DNA from: Chara braunii
Taxonomy: Eukaryota; Streptophyta; Charophyceae; Charales; Characeae
Direction of reading: 5' to 3'
Assembly (NCBI GenBank): GCA_003427395.1
Contig: BFEA01000609.1
Location: forward strand, 521,202 to 551,977
DNA: 30,776 nt
The stretch's first letter is position 1. The number at the start of each line of letters is the position of its first letter. Shown piece by piece: positions 1-8,340 of this stretch. Below the pieces are notes generated by a model. The model saw only the letters and a list, made by a program, of their open reading frames with translations, was not told the origin of the DNA and made no database searches. The translations under genes and the position numbers were made by a program.

Positions 1-330
1 CCGATGAGGCCCAGTCCGCGGCCTGGTTTTTCAATAAACCCCCCCCACCCCCAAAAAATATTATTGCGGATTTGGGCTGCTCTCCTCAAGCCGCGCACGA
101 CCATGTAATCACCAAAAAAAAAAAATTTGCAAGGCAGTCTGCCGACTGCCGACGAGTCTGCCTACAGGTCGGCCTGACTGGTAGGCATGCCTACGGCCTA
201 CGGTAGGCGTTGGCGGTATCCGCAAAAACTACCCTGCAAAAATGTATACAAATAAAAAAAGTTAACAAAACTCCATTTCAAAAGTTCACAATGCATCTTA
301 GGTGCCACAACACCTCGGGCACGGTCCCAC
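1..330. other. AT-rich non-coding stretch
   Basis: No coding region is recognisable. There are C- and A-homopolymers near 40-60 and 113-125. A perfect 14-bp palindrome, GTAGGCATGCCTAC, lies at 181-194 inside a cluster of CTACGG/CTGCC words (about 130-215). Confidence 0.6.
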
Positions 331-469
331 TAGCACACTAGGATTGGATTTAACACCTAAATCTGGACGTGTTTGGGGAGAGGTGCAGATAACCACGATT
401 GCTCTCGTTTTCTGCATCTCGGCTTAAAACCCATCCAGACTCAGGTCTTTAATCCAATCCTCTTCGCTA
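331..469. repeat. Diverged foldback MITE (family with 12432-12593)
   Basis: The ends fold back: AGGATTGGATT at 340-350 pairs with AATCCAATCCT at 451-461. Internally the left arm reads AATCTGGACGTGTTTGG followed by a GTGCAG word, and the right arm carries CTGCATCTC and CCATCCAGA. The same CTGGACGTGTTT...GTGCAG arm occurs in the much better preserved foldback element at 12432-12593. I infer an old member of the same family. No TSD is clear. Confidence 0.6.
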
Positions 470-915
470 ATGGCAAGCATTTGCTGCATTTTGATTTTTT
501 TTAATTATTACTATTATTATGTTTTTAAGCCCAGGTTGTTGTGGAGGTGGGATACTAGACAGATGACAGTCACCCACAGTAATCGGGCATTCGGCTGTCC
601 AGATGAACCCTCCTGAAGGCCCCACCCATCCTTCCTCTCATCTTTTTGCCCTGGCGCACCTCCACCCCCCTTGTCCTACCCTAGTGTTAACCACCCGAAA
701 CCATCACCCATCACCATCTTGGCGGGGTGACTTGACCAGACAGCGGTTGCAGGCACCCGGGCTAAGCAGAGACCCCTACCCCCTGCTCAGCCTCAGTTGA
801 AGCAGACGCTGTGGAAGCCCAATTGGATGGGGACTTCGGGAGATAGGTACAAACACGCTACTACAGGTCTACATGAGGGTGCACAGTGACTCCCATCTAG
901 CAGAGTAGACTTAAG
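470..915. other. Non-coding stretch
   Basis: No conserved domain, RNA gene or repeat family was recognised. A 65-codon open frame starting at 603 has no recognisable homology and looks random. Confidence 0.5.
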
Positions 916-1060
916 ACTGTAGTTGATAGCCTAGTTGATAGCCTAGTAGATAGCCTAATTGCTAGCCTAGTCGACAGGGGGATCGATACCCCTAGTTGAA
1001 AAGATAAGTTGATGTCCTAGTTGATAGATGAGTTGATGTCCCAAGTGATAGTCGGACATC
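916..1060. repeat. Short tandem repeat, TAGTTGATAGCC-like unit
   Basis: About five adjacent copies of a 12-13 bp unit close to TAGTTGATAGCC run from about 916 to 975. Looser variants (AGTTGATGTCC) continue to 1060. No coding potential. Confidence 0.65.
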
Positions 1061-1398
1061 CGAGTTACTAGGCAGGTTGTACACTACTTTGGACCCTGGA
1101 CTAGTACCTGGGGCCCGTTCTGATACCTCGATAAGTCTGTACTAAGGTGACAGCTATGCCAGCCACACAACTAGAACCCTGTGGACCAGTACCTGTTTCG
1201 GTACCCCAACAAGTCTGTACTAAGGTAACTGCGATATCAACCACGACTGAACCCCCCAAAACCATCACCTAAAGCCCGTTCCAGTACCCCGACAAGTCCA
1301 ATATCCCAAGTGATAGCCTAATTACTGGGCAAGTTGTACACTACTTTGGACCCTGGACCAGTACCTGGAGCCCATTCCGGTACCTCGATAAGTCTGTA
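1040..1398. repeat. Tandem array of 75-90 bp units, left part
   Basis: Units share GGACCAGTACCTG, then CCCGTTCCGGTACC, CGACAAGTCTGTACTAAGG and CAGCCACAACTGA-like words. Unit starts fall near 1092, 1183, 1250 and 1348. A larger period is visible: the block beginning CCCAAGTGATAG at about 1040 recurs at about 1305 (about 265 bp). The array is interrupted at 1399 by a TIR element and resumes at 2714. Confidence 0.7.
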
Positions 1399-1401
1399 CC
1401 A

Positions 1402-1476
1402 TACTTGCGGCGCATCACGTGCGCGCCACTTGCGCACATGCGGCGCACTGCGCATTGCGCACGTGGTGCGCCGCAA
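1402..1476. repeat. Near-perfect hairpin at left end of TIR element
   Basis: CTTGCGGCGCATCACGTGCG at 1402-1421 is matched by the inverted sequence ending GTGGTGCGCCGCAAG at 1476. This gives a stem of about 21 bp around a GC-rich loop. The terminal inverted repeat is therefore also present as a local palindrome at the left end. Confidence 0.7.
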
Positions 1477-1976
1477 GGGCGAAAATCGGGGTCGACCGAA
1501 AAACAAAAAAATGTCAGGAGGGGGCCAAATCGAAGTTTCCCCGCCCCAGGAAAAATAGCAGATGGGCTGCGGAATTTCCTTTTGTGCCCGCGCTCTGCCC
1601 CAGAAACTGAGTTGTGTTTCACGAGTTCCTTATTCTAAGTATGTGAGTCGTTTCGGCGGTCCGACACAGTCATGATGAGGAAATGTCCTGCTCTGTGGAA
1701 CGGTCCATTTGCTCTCAGTATTTCTAGAAATAGAAAACAACAAAAGAGACAGGCCTTTTCCCTTTGGCAATTTGCTTTAAAAAAAAGGGAACGGAACATT
1801 CGTGAGTGCAACACGGGAATGTGCCCAAAGCACTACCGTGGAAATATACACCCGCCCTTTCAAGTCCTGTACAGTCATGGTGAGGTGAGCTCTGAAAGCG
1901 AAGCCCTCACCTGCCGCCAGAATCCGTGGTGAGGGCACGTTGTTTCCAATTACCTCTGCCAGAATGGGACAGATAA

Positions 1977-2094
1977 GGGCCGCGTTCCATCACTCACGAA
2001 CTGTGCATAATGAATTGCCCCCAGAACATGGAAAGATACATCGACAAAAGTTTTTTGTATCTTCACTGGCCATCTGTCAGATTCCAACGGGCCT
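1977..2094. repeat. Diverged copy of 122-bp MITE family
   Basis: It begins GGGCCGCGTTCCATCACTCAC and carries the internal words AGAACATGGAAAGATACA and TTTTTTGTATCTTC shared with the copy at 2136-2257. The right inverted repeat is eroded (CCAACGGGCC). Nested in the 1399-2713 element. Confidence 0.55.
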
Positions 2095-2135
2095 TCAACT
2101 GTTGAAATACAGGCCTGAGTGTTATGGCCGTTATA

Positions 2136-2257
2136 GGGCCTCGCTCCACTACTCACGTCATGTGCAAGTTTGGAATGAATCTTCTGCTAGAACATGGGAA
2201 GATACACCACCATATTTTTTGTCTTTTGTGCATGTGGTGTGTAGTGGAGAGAGGCCC
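2136..2257. repeat. 122-bp MITE, TIR GGGCCTCGCTCCACTACTCAC type
   Basis: The left end GGGCCTCGCTCCACTACTC is matched in inverse by GTAGTGGAGAGAGGCCC at the right end. The interior contains ACATGGGAAGATACACCACC and TTTTTTGTCTTTTGTGCA. Same length and sequence pattern as 2278-2399 (opposite orientation) and 4358-4480. No coding capacity. Confidence 0.8.
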
Positions 2258-2277
2258 AACCTCACATGCTCGTTAAA

Positions 2278-2399
2278 GGGCTTCGCTCCACTACTCGCCA
2301 CTTGCACAAAAGACAGAAAATATGGCGGTGTATCTTCCCATATTCTAGCGTAGGGTTCATTCTCCATTTGCACATGTCGTCAGTAGTGGAGCGAGGCCC
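2278..2399. repeat. 122-bp MITE, inverted relative to its neighbour
   Basis: The ends GGGCTTCGCTCCACTACTC and GTAGTGGAGCGAGGCCC are inverted repeats. Read on the minus strand, the interior matches the 2136-2257 copy, including ATATGGGAAGATACACCGCC. The two copies form a closely spaced inverted pair separated by about 20 bp. Confidence 0.8.
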
Positions 2400-2713
2400 A
2401 CATCTTCGCTGACATCAGGACTTCTTTTCTTTTTTTGGATGAAAACACGAATGGGCCGCCCTTCCCGTGAAACACAACACCAAAAAGAAAACACAACGGG
2501 CCTCCTAACACACACACACACACGCAAAAGAAAAAGAAAAAGGGGGCACATTCCGCAGTGCGCGCGCATGGGGCCCCGTCACGCGTACCCCTGCGCAATG
2601 CCCATGTGCGCACAGTGCACGCGGTGCGCACGTGCGCGCTCATCGCTCATGGGCGCACGGCGCACCGCGCCCCGCACCGCATGGCGCACCCCACAGGTGC
2701 GCCGCAAGTATGG

Positions 2714-2995
2714 ACAACTAGAACCCCCTGGACCAGTACCTGTTCCTGTACCCCGATAAGTCTGTACTAAGGTAACTGCTATATCAACCACGACTGGACC
2801 CCCCAAATCCAGCACCTAAAGCCTGTTCCGGTACCCCTACAAGTCCATACTAAGGCTATGCCAGCCTCAACTGAATCCAGAGCTAATACCTTGAGCCTGT
2901 TCCAACACCCCGACAAGCCCGTACTAAGGTAACTGCGATGCCAGCCACAACTGAGCCCAGGGCGAATACCTGGCCCATTCTGTTAGACCAAGATA
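2714..2995. repeat. Tandem array of 75-90 bp units, right part
   Basis: The array seen at 1040-1398 continues, with units near 2730, 2800, 2875 and 2955 (CTGGACCAGTACCTG, CCGATAAGTCTGTACTAAGG, GCCAGCCACAACTGA). The units become more divergent toward 2995. Confidence 0.65.
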
Positions 2996-3039
2996 CCCGT
3001 GACCATGGACTAGGAGGAGAGACAACAACACTCTGTATA

Positions 3040-3122
3040 TCACTTCGTCTAATGTGATCCAATTTCGAACCGTCAACCTCTTCCATACAATTCTCAGCTC
3101 AAACCTACTGAGCTACAGTGAT
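3040..3122 (-). repeat. tRNA-derived SINE head
   Basis: On the minus strand, ACTGTAGCTCAGTAGG resembles a tRNA D-arm / Pol III box A. It is followed about 35 nt later by GACGGTTCGAAATTGG, like box B. Spacing is right for a tRNA-like SINE head, but the T-stem does not pair well, so it is not a functional tRNA. The SINE body probably continues toward 3000; its end is not clear. Confidence 0.5.
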
Positions 3123-3343
3123 AACTAGTCTGGTTGATGCGCTGTACGGGACAGGGAACACTGCACAATTATCAGAACAACCATGGACCAACAACGGCAA
3201 GCAAACCAATCATAGTCTAGACCCAACATACACACCATGGGCGATCCCTTGGGTGGTGTGCAGGCAGTGTCTGTATAGCTTACCTACATCAGCCCAAGGG
3301 GGTCTGCAAGTGACCGTGTGTTATGTAAAAGCCCGCTGGTGTC

Positions 3344-3410
3344 TCTGCGCAGAGGTGCGGAGTTTTGAACGCACATTGACAACCGGTGCCCTAACCACTG
3401 AGCCACAGGC
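3344..3410 (-). repeat. tRNA-derived SINE head
   Basis: The minus strand starts GCCTGTGGCTCAGTGGTTAG, a good tRNA D-arm / box A, followed by GTGCGTTCAAAACTCCGC, a weakened box B. The cloverleaf is degraded. A tRNA-derived SINE or tRNA pseudogene is the best reading; the body may run on toward 3240. Confidence 0.5.
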
Positions 3411-3989
3411 ATTTTGAATTGCTTTGCTGTTTTGGCCTTGCTGAGTTGTCTTTTTTTAGCCCAGGGCTCAACTATAGGATCTCTGTAGGTGTAAGCGACA
3501 GAAGCCTTTTTAGGCAGGAGAATCTAAATTCTCCCTAGGATGCGATACGCCGACCCTCGACATCGTCCACCATCCCCCGACCGGTAATTATACCTGTATG
3601 TAGGGCAACTTTTAGTCCAGGTACACCTATGATGACCAGATGTTATATTCAGGTGAAGACAGTAGGGTAGGGTACAATTTGTCAAAAGTGACGAGCAGGT
3701 AACAAAATTCAAAAAAATCATTCGAAACTCCCCACCCATCTTTTCCTCCATGTATGCTCTGTTCATGGTTAAAAAAAAAAAAACAAGGTTCTCTCTTCCC
3801 CCCAACCAGAGTCCTCCTCCAACACAATTATTAAGATACGCAACAGACACAGTCCTTGATGCCGCATTGGCGCATCAGACCTTCTTCCTTTTCTTTTTTT
3901 TTCTTTTTTTTTTCCGAGTCATCTGTTGGAGAACTGCTGTTGATGCCGCATCGGACTTTCACGGTTGTTTGAGATGAAATCACACACAC
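3411..3989. other. Non-coding stretch with A- and T-tracts
   Basis: No gene was recognised. It holds A- and T-homopolymers (3770-3782 and 3885-3914) and a repeated GATGCCGCAT word near 3859 and 3943. Confidence 0.5.
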
Positions 3990-4150
3990 AATTGGGAAAA
4001 CATTGTGTAGAGCTGAGTCTCGCCTTACCTCCCTGAGCACTACACGCTAATCTGCTAAAGGGAATACTCAACACGGAATTGGGAAAAAAGTTCAAAAAAC
4101 TATGTAGAGTTCAGAGCCCTACCTCCCTGAGCAAGATGCACTGATCTGCT
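3990..4150. repeat. Imperfect tandem duplication (~90 bp period)
   Basis: AATTGGGAAAA...TGTAGAG...CCTACCTCCCTGAGCA...CTAATCTGCT at 3990-4055 recurs as a diverged copy at 4077-4150. No coding capacity. Confidence 0.6.
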
Positions 4151-4357
4151 CGAGGTTAAACTTCACACTAGGACGTTTTAGACTTCGCTCTGGAAGTGAT
4201 CGCAACCAGATGCATCCAGGTGCAGCCATAATTGCAGTCAGATACATATAGAAAAGTGCCAGTGTGAGTAGGGCCCGAGAAACCATCCAGCGATCAGCAA
4301 GATCTGTATTGATAAGCTCTCACGCAAAACACTTGAGCTCGCAGTCGCACAGAGAAA

Positions 4358-4480
4358 GGGCCTCGCTCCACTACTCACCACATGCGCAAGAGACAAAAAA
4401 TAAGGGGGGGTATCTTTCCAGGTTCTAGGGGAAGATTCTTTCTTATTTTTCACATTTGGCCGAGTAGTGGAGTGAGGCCC
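4358..4480. repeat. 123-bp MITE of the GGGCCTCGCTCCACTACTCAC family
   Basis: The ends GGGCCTCGCTCCACTACTCA and GAGTAGTGGAGTGAGGCCC are inverted repeats. The interior on the minus strand has CTAGAACCTGGAAAGATACC, as in the copies at 2136 and 2278. This copy lies outside the 1399-2713 element, so the family moves independently. Confidence 0.8.
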
Positions 4481-4499
4481 ATTCACAGTTATCATTAAT

Positions 4500-4800
4500 C
4501 ATCTCACTCCATCCCAAACCCAACTCGTCTTGGAGTGTCTGGTGTGCACGCACCGGCCGAAGGGCTATACCCCTGGACGAAAGGGACGAATGAGAGGGGC
4601 GTGCGCTTTACGGTCATTCATACCTAAGGACCTCCTTCACTGTGGATTGCCCTCACTACCTTCACCAGTAAACGGGAAGGGGTCTAGGTATCTGCTTACC
4701 CTAGCACCTATAGCATTTTTAGGCGTTAACGCGGTGGATGAATCGGTGCGGTGCACGGGTCTGTATTCATTCGTATCAGAGGGGGTGTAAGACCCCCTGA
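4500..4800. other. Unassigned non-coding stretch
   Basis: No domain or RNA gene was recognised. It is less repetitive than its surroundings. Organelle origin was considered but nothing identifiable was found. Confidence 0.4.
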
Positions 4801-4817
4801 GGTACTGGTGGTTTTAA
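4801..4817. repeat. Solo terminal repeat of TTAA-type MITE
   Basis: GGTACTGGTGGTTTTAA is the right terminal repeat of the MITE family at 7081, 13526 and elsewhere with one extra T. No left partner was found within about 300 bp, so this is a truncated copy or a chance match. Confidence 0.45.
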
Positions 4818-5075
4818 GCAGGTTTTCTTCTAGACAGCCTGAGGGAACAACTCCCTTGGATCCCGGAGTGGATGTGACCGAAAATGTACGGTATGGAGTA
4901 TGGAGCAGTGGAAAGCACATTTCGTAGGATCTTCTCGCTGCAGCTTGACGACATCTCATTCATCTTGTGCTACTGGCTGGCAGGTCAGAGATGCCATGTC
5001 AGATGGTATTTTTTCCTTTTCCCCTTTCCTCCTCCTGTCAGATGGTAATTACGATACCCTGCTGAAGTTTGTTCA

Positions 5076-5173
5076 TAGTTGCGCTACTTGCCATCCGCCA
5101 ACATTTCGAGTGCACATGGACAAACCGGTCCAGGTGCATTCAAAATGTTGGCGGATGGCGAGAGGTGCAACTA
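5076..5173. repeat. 98-bp foldback element
   Basis: The left arm (TAGTTGCG, CTACTTGCCATCCGCCAACA, then TGCACATGGA) and the right arm (TCCAGGTGCA, then TGTTGGCGGATGGCGAGAGG, then TGCAACTA) pair over most of their length around a loop of about 8 nt. This would give one long RNA or DNA hairpin. No TSD and no second copy were seen here. Confidence 0.75.
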
Positions 5174-6445
5174 GGCTCTGAGGAGAAAGAGAAAAACGGG
5201 AAAGTAGTGTCATGGTGGTTGCAAGTATCTGAGATTCTTGAGAATCATAACCAAAGAAGATTTGATCGCGAAGAGATCCCCGAAGAACACAATCAGACGT
5301 TACGACCAAAAAAACGTGGCCAGAAAAAAAAGGAAAAAGAACAAAGAAAAAGTGGTCATACCCACAGTGGCACTTTCGTGAACGCATGTAACCGCAGTGA
5401 GAATCCGATTAGATCAAAGTAAGTCATGGGGTGAGTGCCCGATGGTCATCTCAACACACGTTGCAATTGCCCAATCATCACCTCAGCACACACACACTGG
5501 TACTTGTTCAACTGCACCCGGTCTCAGAAAGTCTGTGTGTGACAGTTCTCACAGAGCATCAGCAGTTTGGTCACACGATGGCGTTACGTTTCTCAAATGT
5601 GTTAAAAAAAAAACAAAAAACAAAAAACAAAAAAAAAACAAACGTTTCTCAAATGTTCTTTACCCCTCTCTCACGTTTTTCCCTCAAGTGGTCCTCCCCT
5701 TCGAGATATGGCCATGGCGGTGGCCATCTCTTTGCCATCTGGCAGCTCTTTCTCCTCTCCCGTTATTGTTTTTTTTTTTTTTTTTTTCCCTTCCCAAAAC
5801 ACAAAGGCCCCTTCTATTCTGGGCGGCAGCAGTCCGGTTACTAATCCCCAGCAAGCATGGGAGAAAAGAAGATAAAAGGAGGGTCAGCCTAACCCTTGTG
5901 GCATTAGCCGCCTGAGCAAGGGGGGGCTGCTTCTGTGCACCCCACCCCCAAAACATTGCCCCTCGGCGGTGGATTGCCCTACTGGCCGGGAGGCTTACTA
6001 GCAGCACCCAGACACACAGTAGGGTAATCCCTGGGGGGGCTTGGCGGAGAGGGGCGGGGGCGGTTCAGGGTAGTCCCTGAGGCCGCTTGCCAATCGTCGA
6101 CTGTTTTCTTGTCTTATATATATATTTTTCCCTGTTATGTTTTCTTGACCAGTGGAGCATTCATTGCAAGAACATTGAGTGAGATGCACGTTAGTAGAAG
6201 AAAGGAAGGGCATATTCACACTAGGGCATTCCTCTGGATGAATCTGATGGAAATTGCTACCGCATTCAGTCAAACAAGTTCCAGTGGGCGTACAGCCTGA
6301 GTCAAGGGACAAGGTGCCTGACCCCTGATGAGACCGCGCCCATGGCAGTTGTCCCTTCTCCCTGATGAGACCAGGATGAGGCGTTTGCAGAACACGTGAG
6401 GCCTCTGTAAGGTGCAGTGGATACATTGTCATATTCGCAGGGTCT

Positions 6446-6446
<1 letters not shown>
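5174..6446. other. Non-coding stretch, low complexity
   Basis: Open frames here are driven by A-, T- and G-rich runs (A-rich 5320-5352 and 5605-5640, T-rich 5769-5788, a TATA run near 6114). No conserved domain or RNA was recognised. Confidence 0.5.

Positions 6447-6487
<41 letters not shown>
6447..6487. repeat. 41-nt poly(C) tract
   Basis: An uninterrupted run of C, giving G41 on the minus strand. Such runs can form i-motif or G-quadruplex structures and are prone to length error, so the exact length should not be trusted. Confidence 0.95.
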
Positions 6488-6489
<2 letters not shown>

Positions 6490-6894
6490 AAAATTCAACT
6501 TGCATTTCCAGTCATAAAAGAGAGGCCAGGATCCTCACAGTTCCACTTCGCAAGGGAATAAGACAATATTCTACCCATGTGGGCATTGTGGGATGCTGCA
6601 AAAGAACATTAAAAACATACGAAAAGACATAAGATTTTTTTCACAAAAAGTTCGAAAACCAACATTCCATTTGGGTGTATGTGTGTTGCCATGTTCACCA
6701 CACTCAACTCCGCAGGAAAAGTATGACTGTGCCAGACCGTTCCGTCGGACTTCACTGACTCATCAGGAGGTTGAACCCACGACAGTCTGCCCAGGATGCA
6801 TTTGACTGATGGATAAGGACTCACCACGTCGTCCAGAGTTACTGCTACCCACCCCTGAGAGAGACTCTATGCACACCAACCCTGCATTCCTCGC
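6488..6894. other. Non-coding stretch
   Basis: No gene was recognised. A weak tRNA box-B-like word (GGGTTCAACCTCC on the minus strand, near 6775) lacks a convincing box A. Confidence 0.45.
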
Positions 6895-7030
6895 AGACTG
6901 AGTTTGCGGCTATTCTCAAGGACCCCGAGATACATCTTTTCCCAAGGCAAGTATCGTGCAAAATGCATACGGCACCAAATTGGTCAGCCGAAGTTCTCAC
7001 ATCAAACCTGCTTTTAACGACTTCGTGTGA
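6895..7030 (-). pseudogene. Tail fragment of a Harbinger-like element, second copy
   Basis: This interval is a diverged direct repeat of 7733-7905: GAGTTTG.GGCTATTCTC, GAGATACATCTT, TATCGTGCAAA.TGCATACGG and AATTGGTCAGCC occur in the same order in both. On the minus strand both encode a related peptide containing ADQFGAVC.LHD, which resembles the LHN segment near the C-terminus of Harbinger transposases. It is a partial, broken copy. Confidence 0.5.
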
Positions 7031-7080
7031 GTGTGGCAGACTAGATGAATACTGTTTATACACGTACAGTACAACAGATA

Positions 7081-7317
7081 TTAAACCACCAGTACCCTTC
7101 CCTGCTTGAAAAGAAATACCGCGGCGCTTAACACGGAAGTTCAGTGGGGAATTGAAATGGCTAGCGGCGCCGGCGCCGCGGTTAACACACAAGTTCAGCG
7201 GGGAATCGAAATGGTTGGCGGCACCGGTCAGATGTGTCCGCGTTGGTTCATTTTTCTCTGGCGCGCAGGGAAATTCAGGCCCGCGGCCGATGTATGGGAA
7301 AGGTACTGGTGGTTTAA
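7081..7317. mobile_element. 237-bp MITE, TTAA-flanked, ACCACCAGTACC termini
   Basis: Begins TTAAACCACCAGTACC and ends GGTACTGGTGGTTTAA, a perfect 16-bp inverted repeat if the TTAA is counted. TTAA on both sides would fit a TTAA target duplication, as in piggyBac-type elements, though a shorter 3-bp duplication cannot be excluded. Read on the minus strand, AAAAATGAACCAACGCG and GCCGCCAACCATTTCG correspond to the interior of the 13526-13723 copy. It encodes no transposase. An internal near-duplication, AAGTTCAG.GGGGAAT.GAAATGG, appears twice (about 7138 and 7192). Confidence 0.8.
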
Positions 7318-7320
7318 CAC

Positions 7321-7633
7321 GGCCCTAATACTGCAGCTATCCATTTGCTGTGAACAATCTAGAGTGGGAGAATATGGGAGCCTTAAGCCGCCAGTACATA
7401 GACCCAGCCTTGCAAAAAGTGTTTCGTCGCCTACTTCAAAAATTTTGCGGCTCGGGCCTACTGGACCACAATGGTGCCAGCCAAAAAAGGAAAGAAGTGC
7501 GCCGCTGGCGGTTCGGCAGAGATTGGCGTGCAGTGGAGCGCCTCGAGGCCCGAGTGTACGGAAGGGCGTTGCGCATTGCCTGTCCATGGCCCTAAGACTG
7601 CAGCTATCCATTTGCTCTAAACAAGGAAGAGGG
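7321..7633. repeat. Direct repeats flanking a MITE
   Basis: GGCCCTAATACTGCAGCTAT and what follows (to about 7365) recurs as GGCCCTAAGACTGCAGCTAT at 7588-7633. Both continue with CCATTTGCT. The period is 267 bp and the second MITE (7383-7560) lies between the two copies. Confidence 0.65.
7383..7560. mobile_element. MITE, second subfamily, right end eroded
   Basis: Begins TTAAGCCGCCAGTACATAGA and shares GGCTCGGG.CTAC.GGACCACAATGG, GTGCCAGCCAAAAAA and GCAGTG.AGCGCCTC with the copy at 20947-21140. The right end stops at GTGTAC; the expected terminal repeat is missing. Non-coding. Confidence 0.7.
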
Positions 7634-7732
7634 AGAGCCTATGAGATCTTTTTCAAGGGTGCCGCGCAGTGCCTGTCGAGATGCAGTATCCAGCTGTGTT
7701 GTGCATTGCCCGACCCAAGGGAACGTGACATT

Positions 7733-8340
7733 CACTCTGAGTTTGAGGCTATTCTCTCGGGGAACCCGAGAATCCCCTGAGATACATCTTGCCCCATGTC
7801 AATGGGGAAATATCGTGCAAACTGCATACGGCACCGAATTGGTCAGCCAAAGTTCTCGCATCTGGATGGTGTTGCTTATAGAAGTGATGGCACCTGCTAT
7901 TAATGACGTTGTGTCCTTGCTCGTCGTCTACCCATACAACCTCCACGCGTGCAGCTGAACCTGCTGGTCTGAGCTTCGTGGATTGTACGATGCAATGAGT
8001 TATGGAAAAAGTGGGTACCTTGCATCTGCCTAATAAATATACTCCAGGCACAACTACAACACCACAAAGGCAGAGGAATGTACTTCTCACAATTTGTGAG
8101 TCGTGCACGGTGCCAGGATACCCGGCGCATCGGTCCAAGAAAACATGCAAGCTGCAATCGAAAACGATCTGTTCGATGGACTGAGAAGCCCTTTGTATGC
8201 CATGAGCAGTAACCACTCTAAGCACTGGCAGGCTTCTCAATGTCGATCTCGGTGCAATCGATGCACCCCCAACAGTTAGGAAACCCCTTTTTGGCATAGC
8301 ATGCGATTGATGCGGCACAACCAGCCGCAGAGTGAACGAG
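7733..8340 (-). pseudogene. Harbinger (PIF)-type DDE transposase fossil
   Basis: On the minus strand, GCIDCTEIDIEKP (about 8245-8268 and below) matches the GxIDxTHI segment of Harbinger nucleases, including the first catalytic Asp. GYPGTVHDSQI (about 8090-8130) matches the GxPGSxHDSRVLRNS segment with the second Asp. The two motifs lie in different frames with a stop between them, and the downstream third acidic residue is not identifiable, so the gene is dead. In the family this nuclease domain catalyses cut-and-paste transposition, usually with a separate Myb-like partner protein. No partner was recognised on either side. The 7733-7905 part is duplicated at 6895-7030. Assignment to Harbinger is fairly firm; exact limits are not. 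Confidence 0.7.

Larger units (their letters stand above)
1399..2713. mobile_element. ~1.3 kb TIR element with CGCA-rich ends
   Basis: The left end CCATACTTGCGGCGCA (1399-1414) is exactly repeated in inverse at the right end, TGCGCCGCAAGTATGG (2698-2713). Both ends are followed inward by dense GCGCAC/GTGCGC words (1402-1480 and 2550-2712), like sub-terminal transposase-binding repeats. The element sits inside a tandem array whose units continue on each side, so an insertion is the simplest reading, although some array bases are missing at the right junction and no clean TSD is seen. No transposase is recognisable, so it would be non-autonomous. Three smaller MITEs are nested inside it. Superfamily is unknown. 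Confidence 0.65.

Noticed and set aside
4530-4790. Possible organelle-derived DNA
   Set aside because: The sequence is less repetitive than its surroundings, but no organelle gene or rRNA motif could be identified.
5397-5915. 172-codon plus-strand open frame
   Set aside because: Poly-Lys and poly-Phe runs come from homopolymers; no domain.
5998-6498. 166-codon minus-strand frame with a poly-Gly start
   Set aside because: The glycine run is only the poly(C) tract read in reverse; the rest has no recognisable motif.
6760-6830. Possible tRNA-like SINE on the minus strand
   Set aside because: There is a box-B-like GGGTTCAACCTCC but no convincing box A or cloverleaf.
7106-7780. 224-codon plus-strand open frame
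   Set aside because: It runs across two MITEs and the tail of the Harbinger fossil, so the open frame is accidental.
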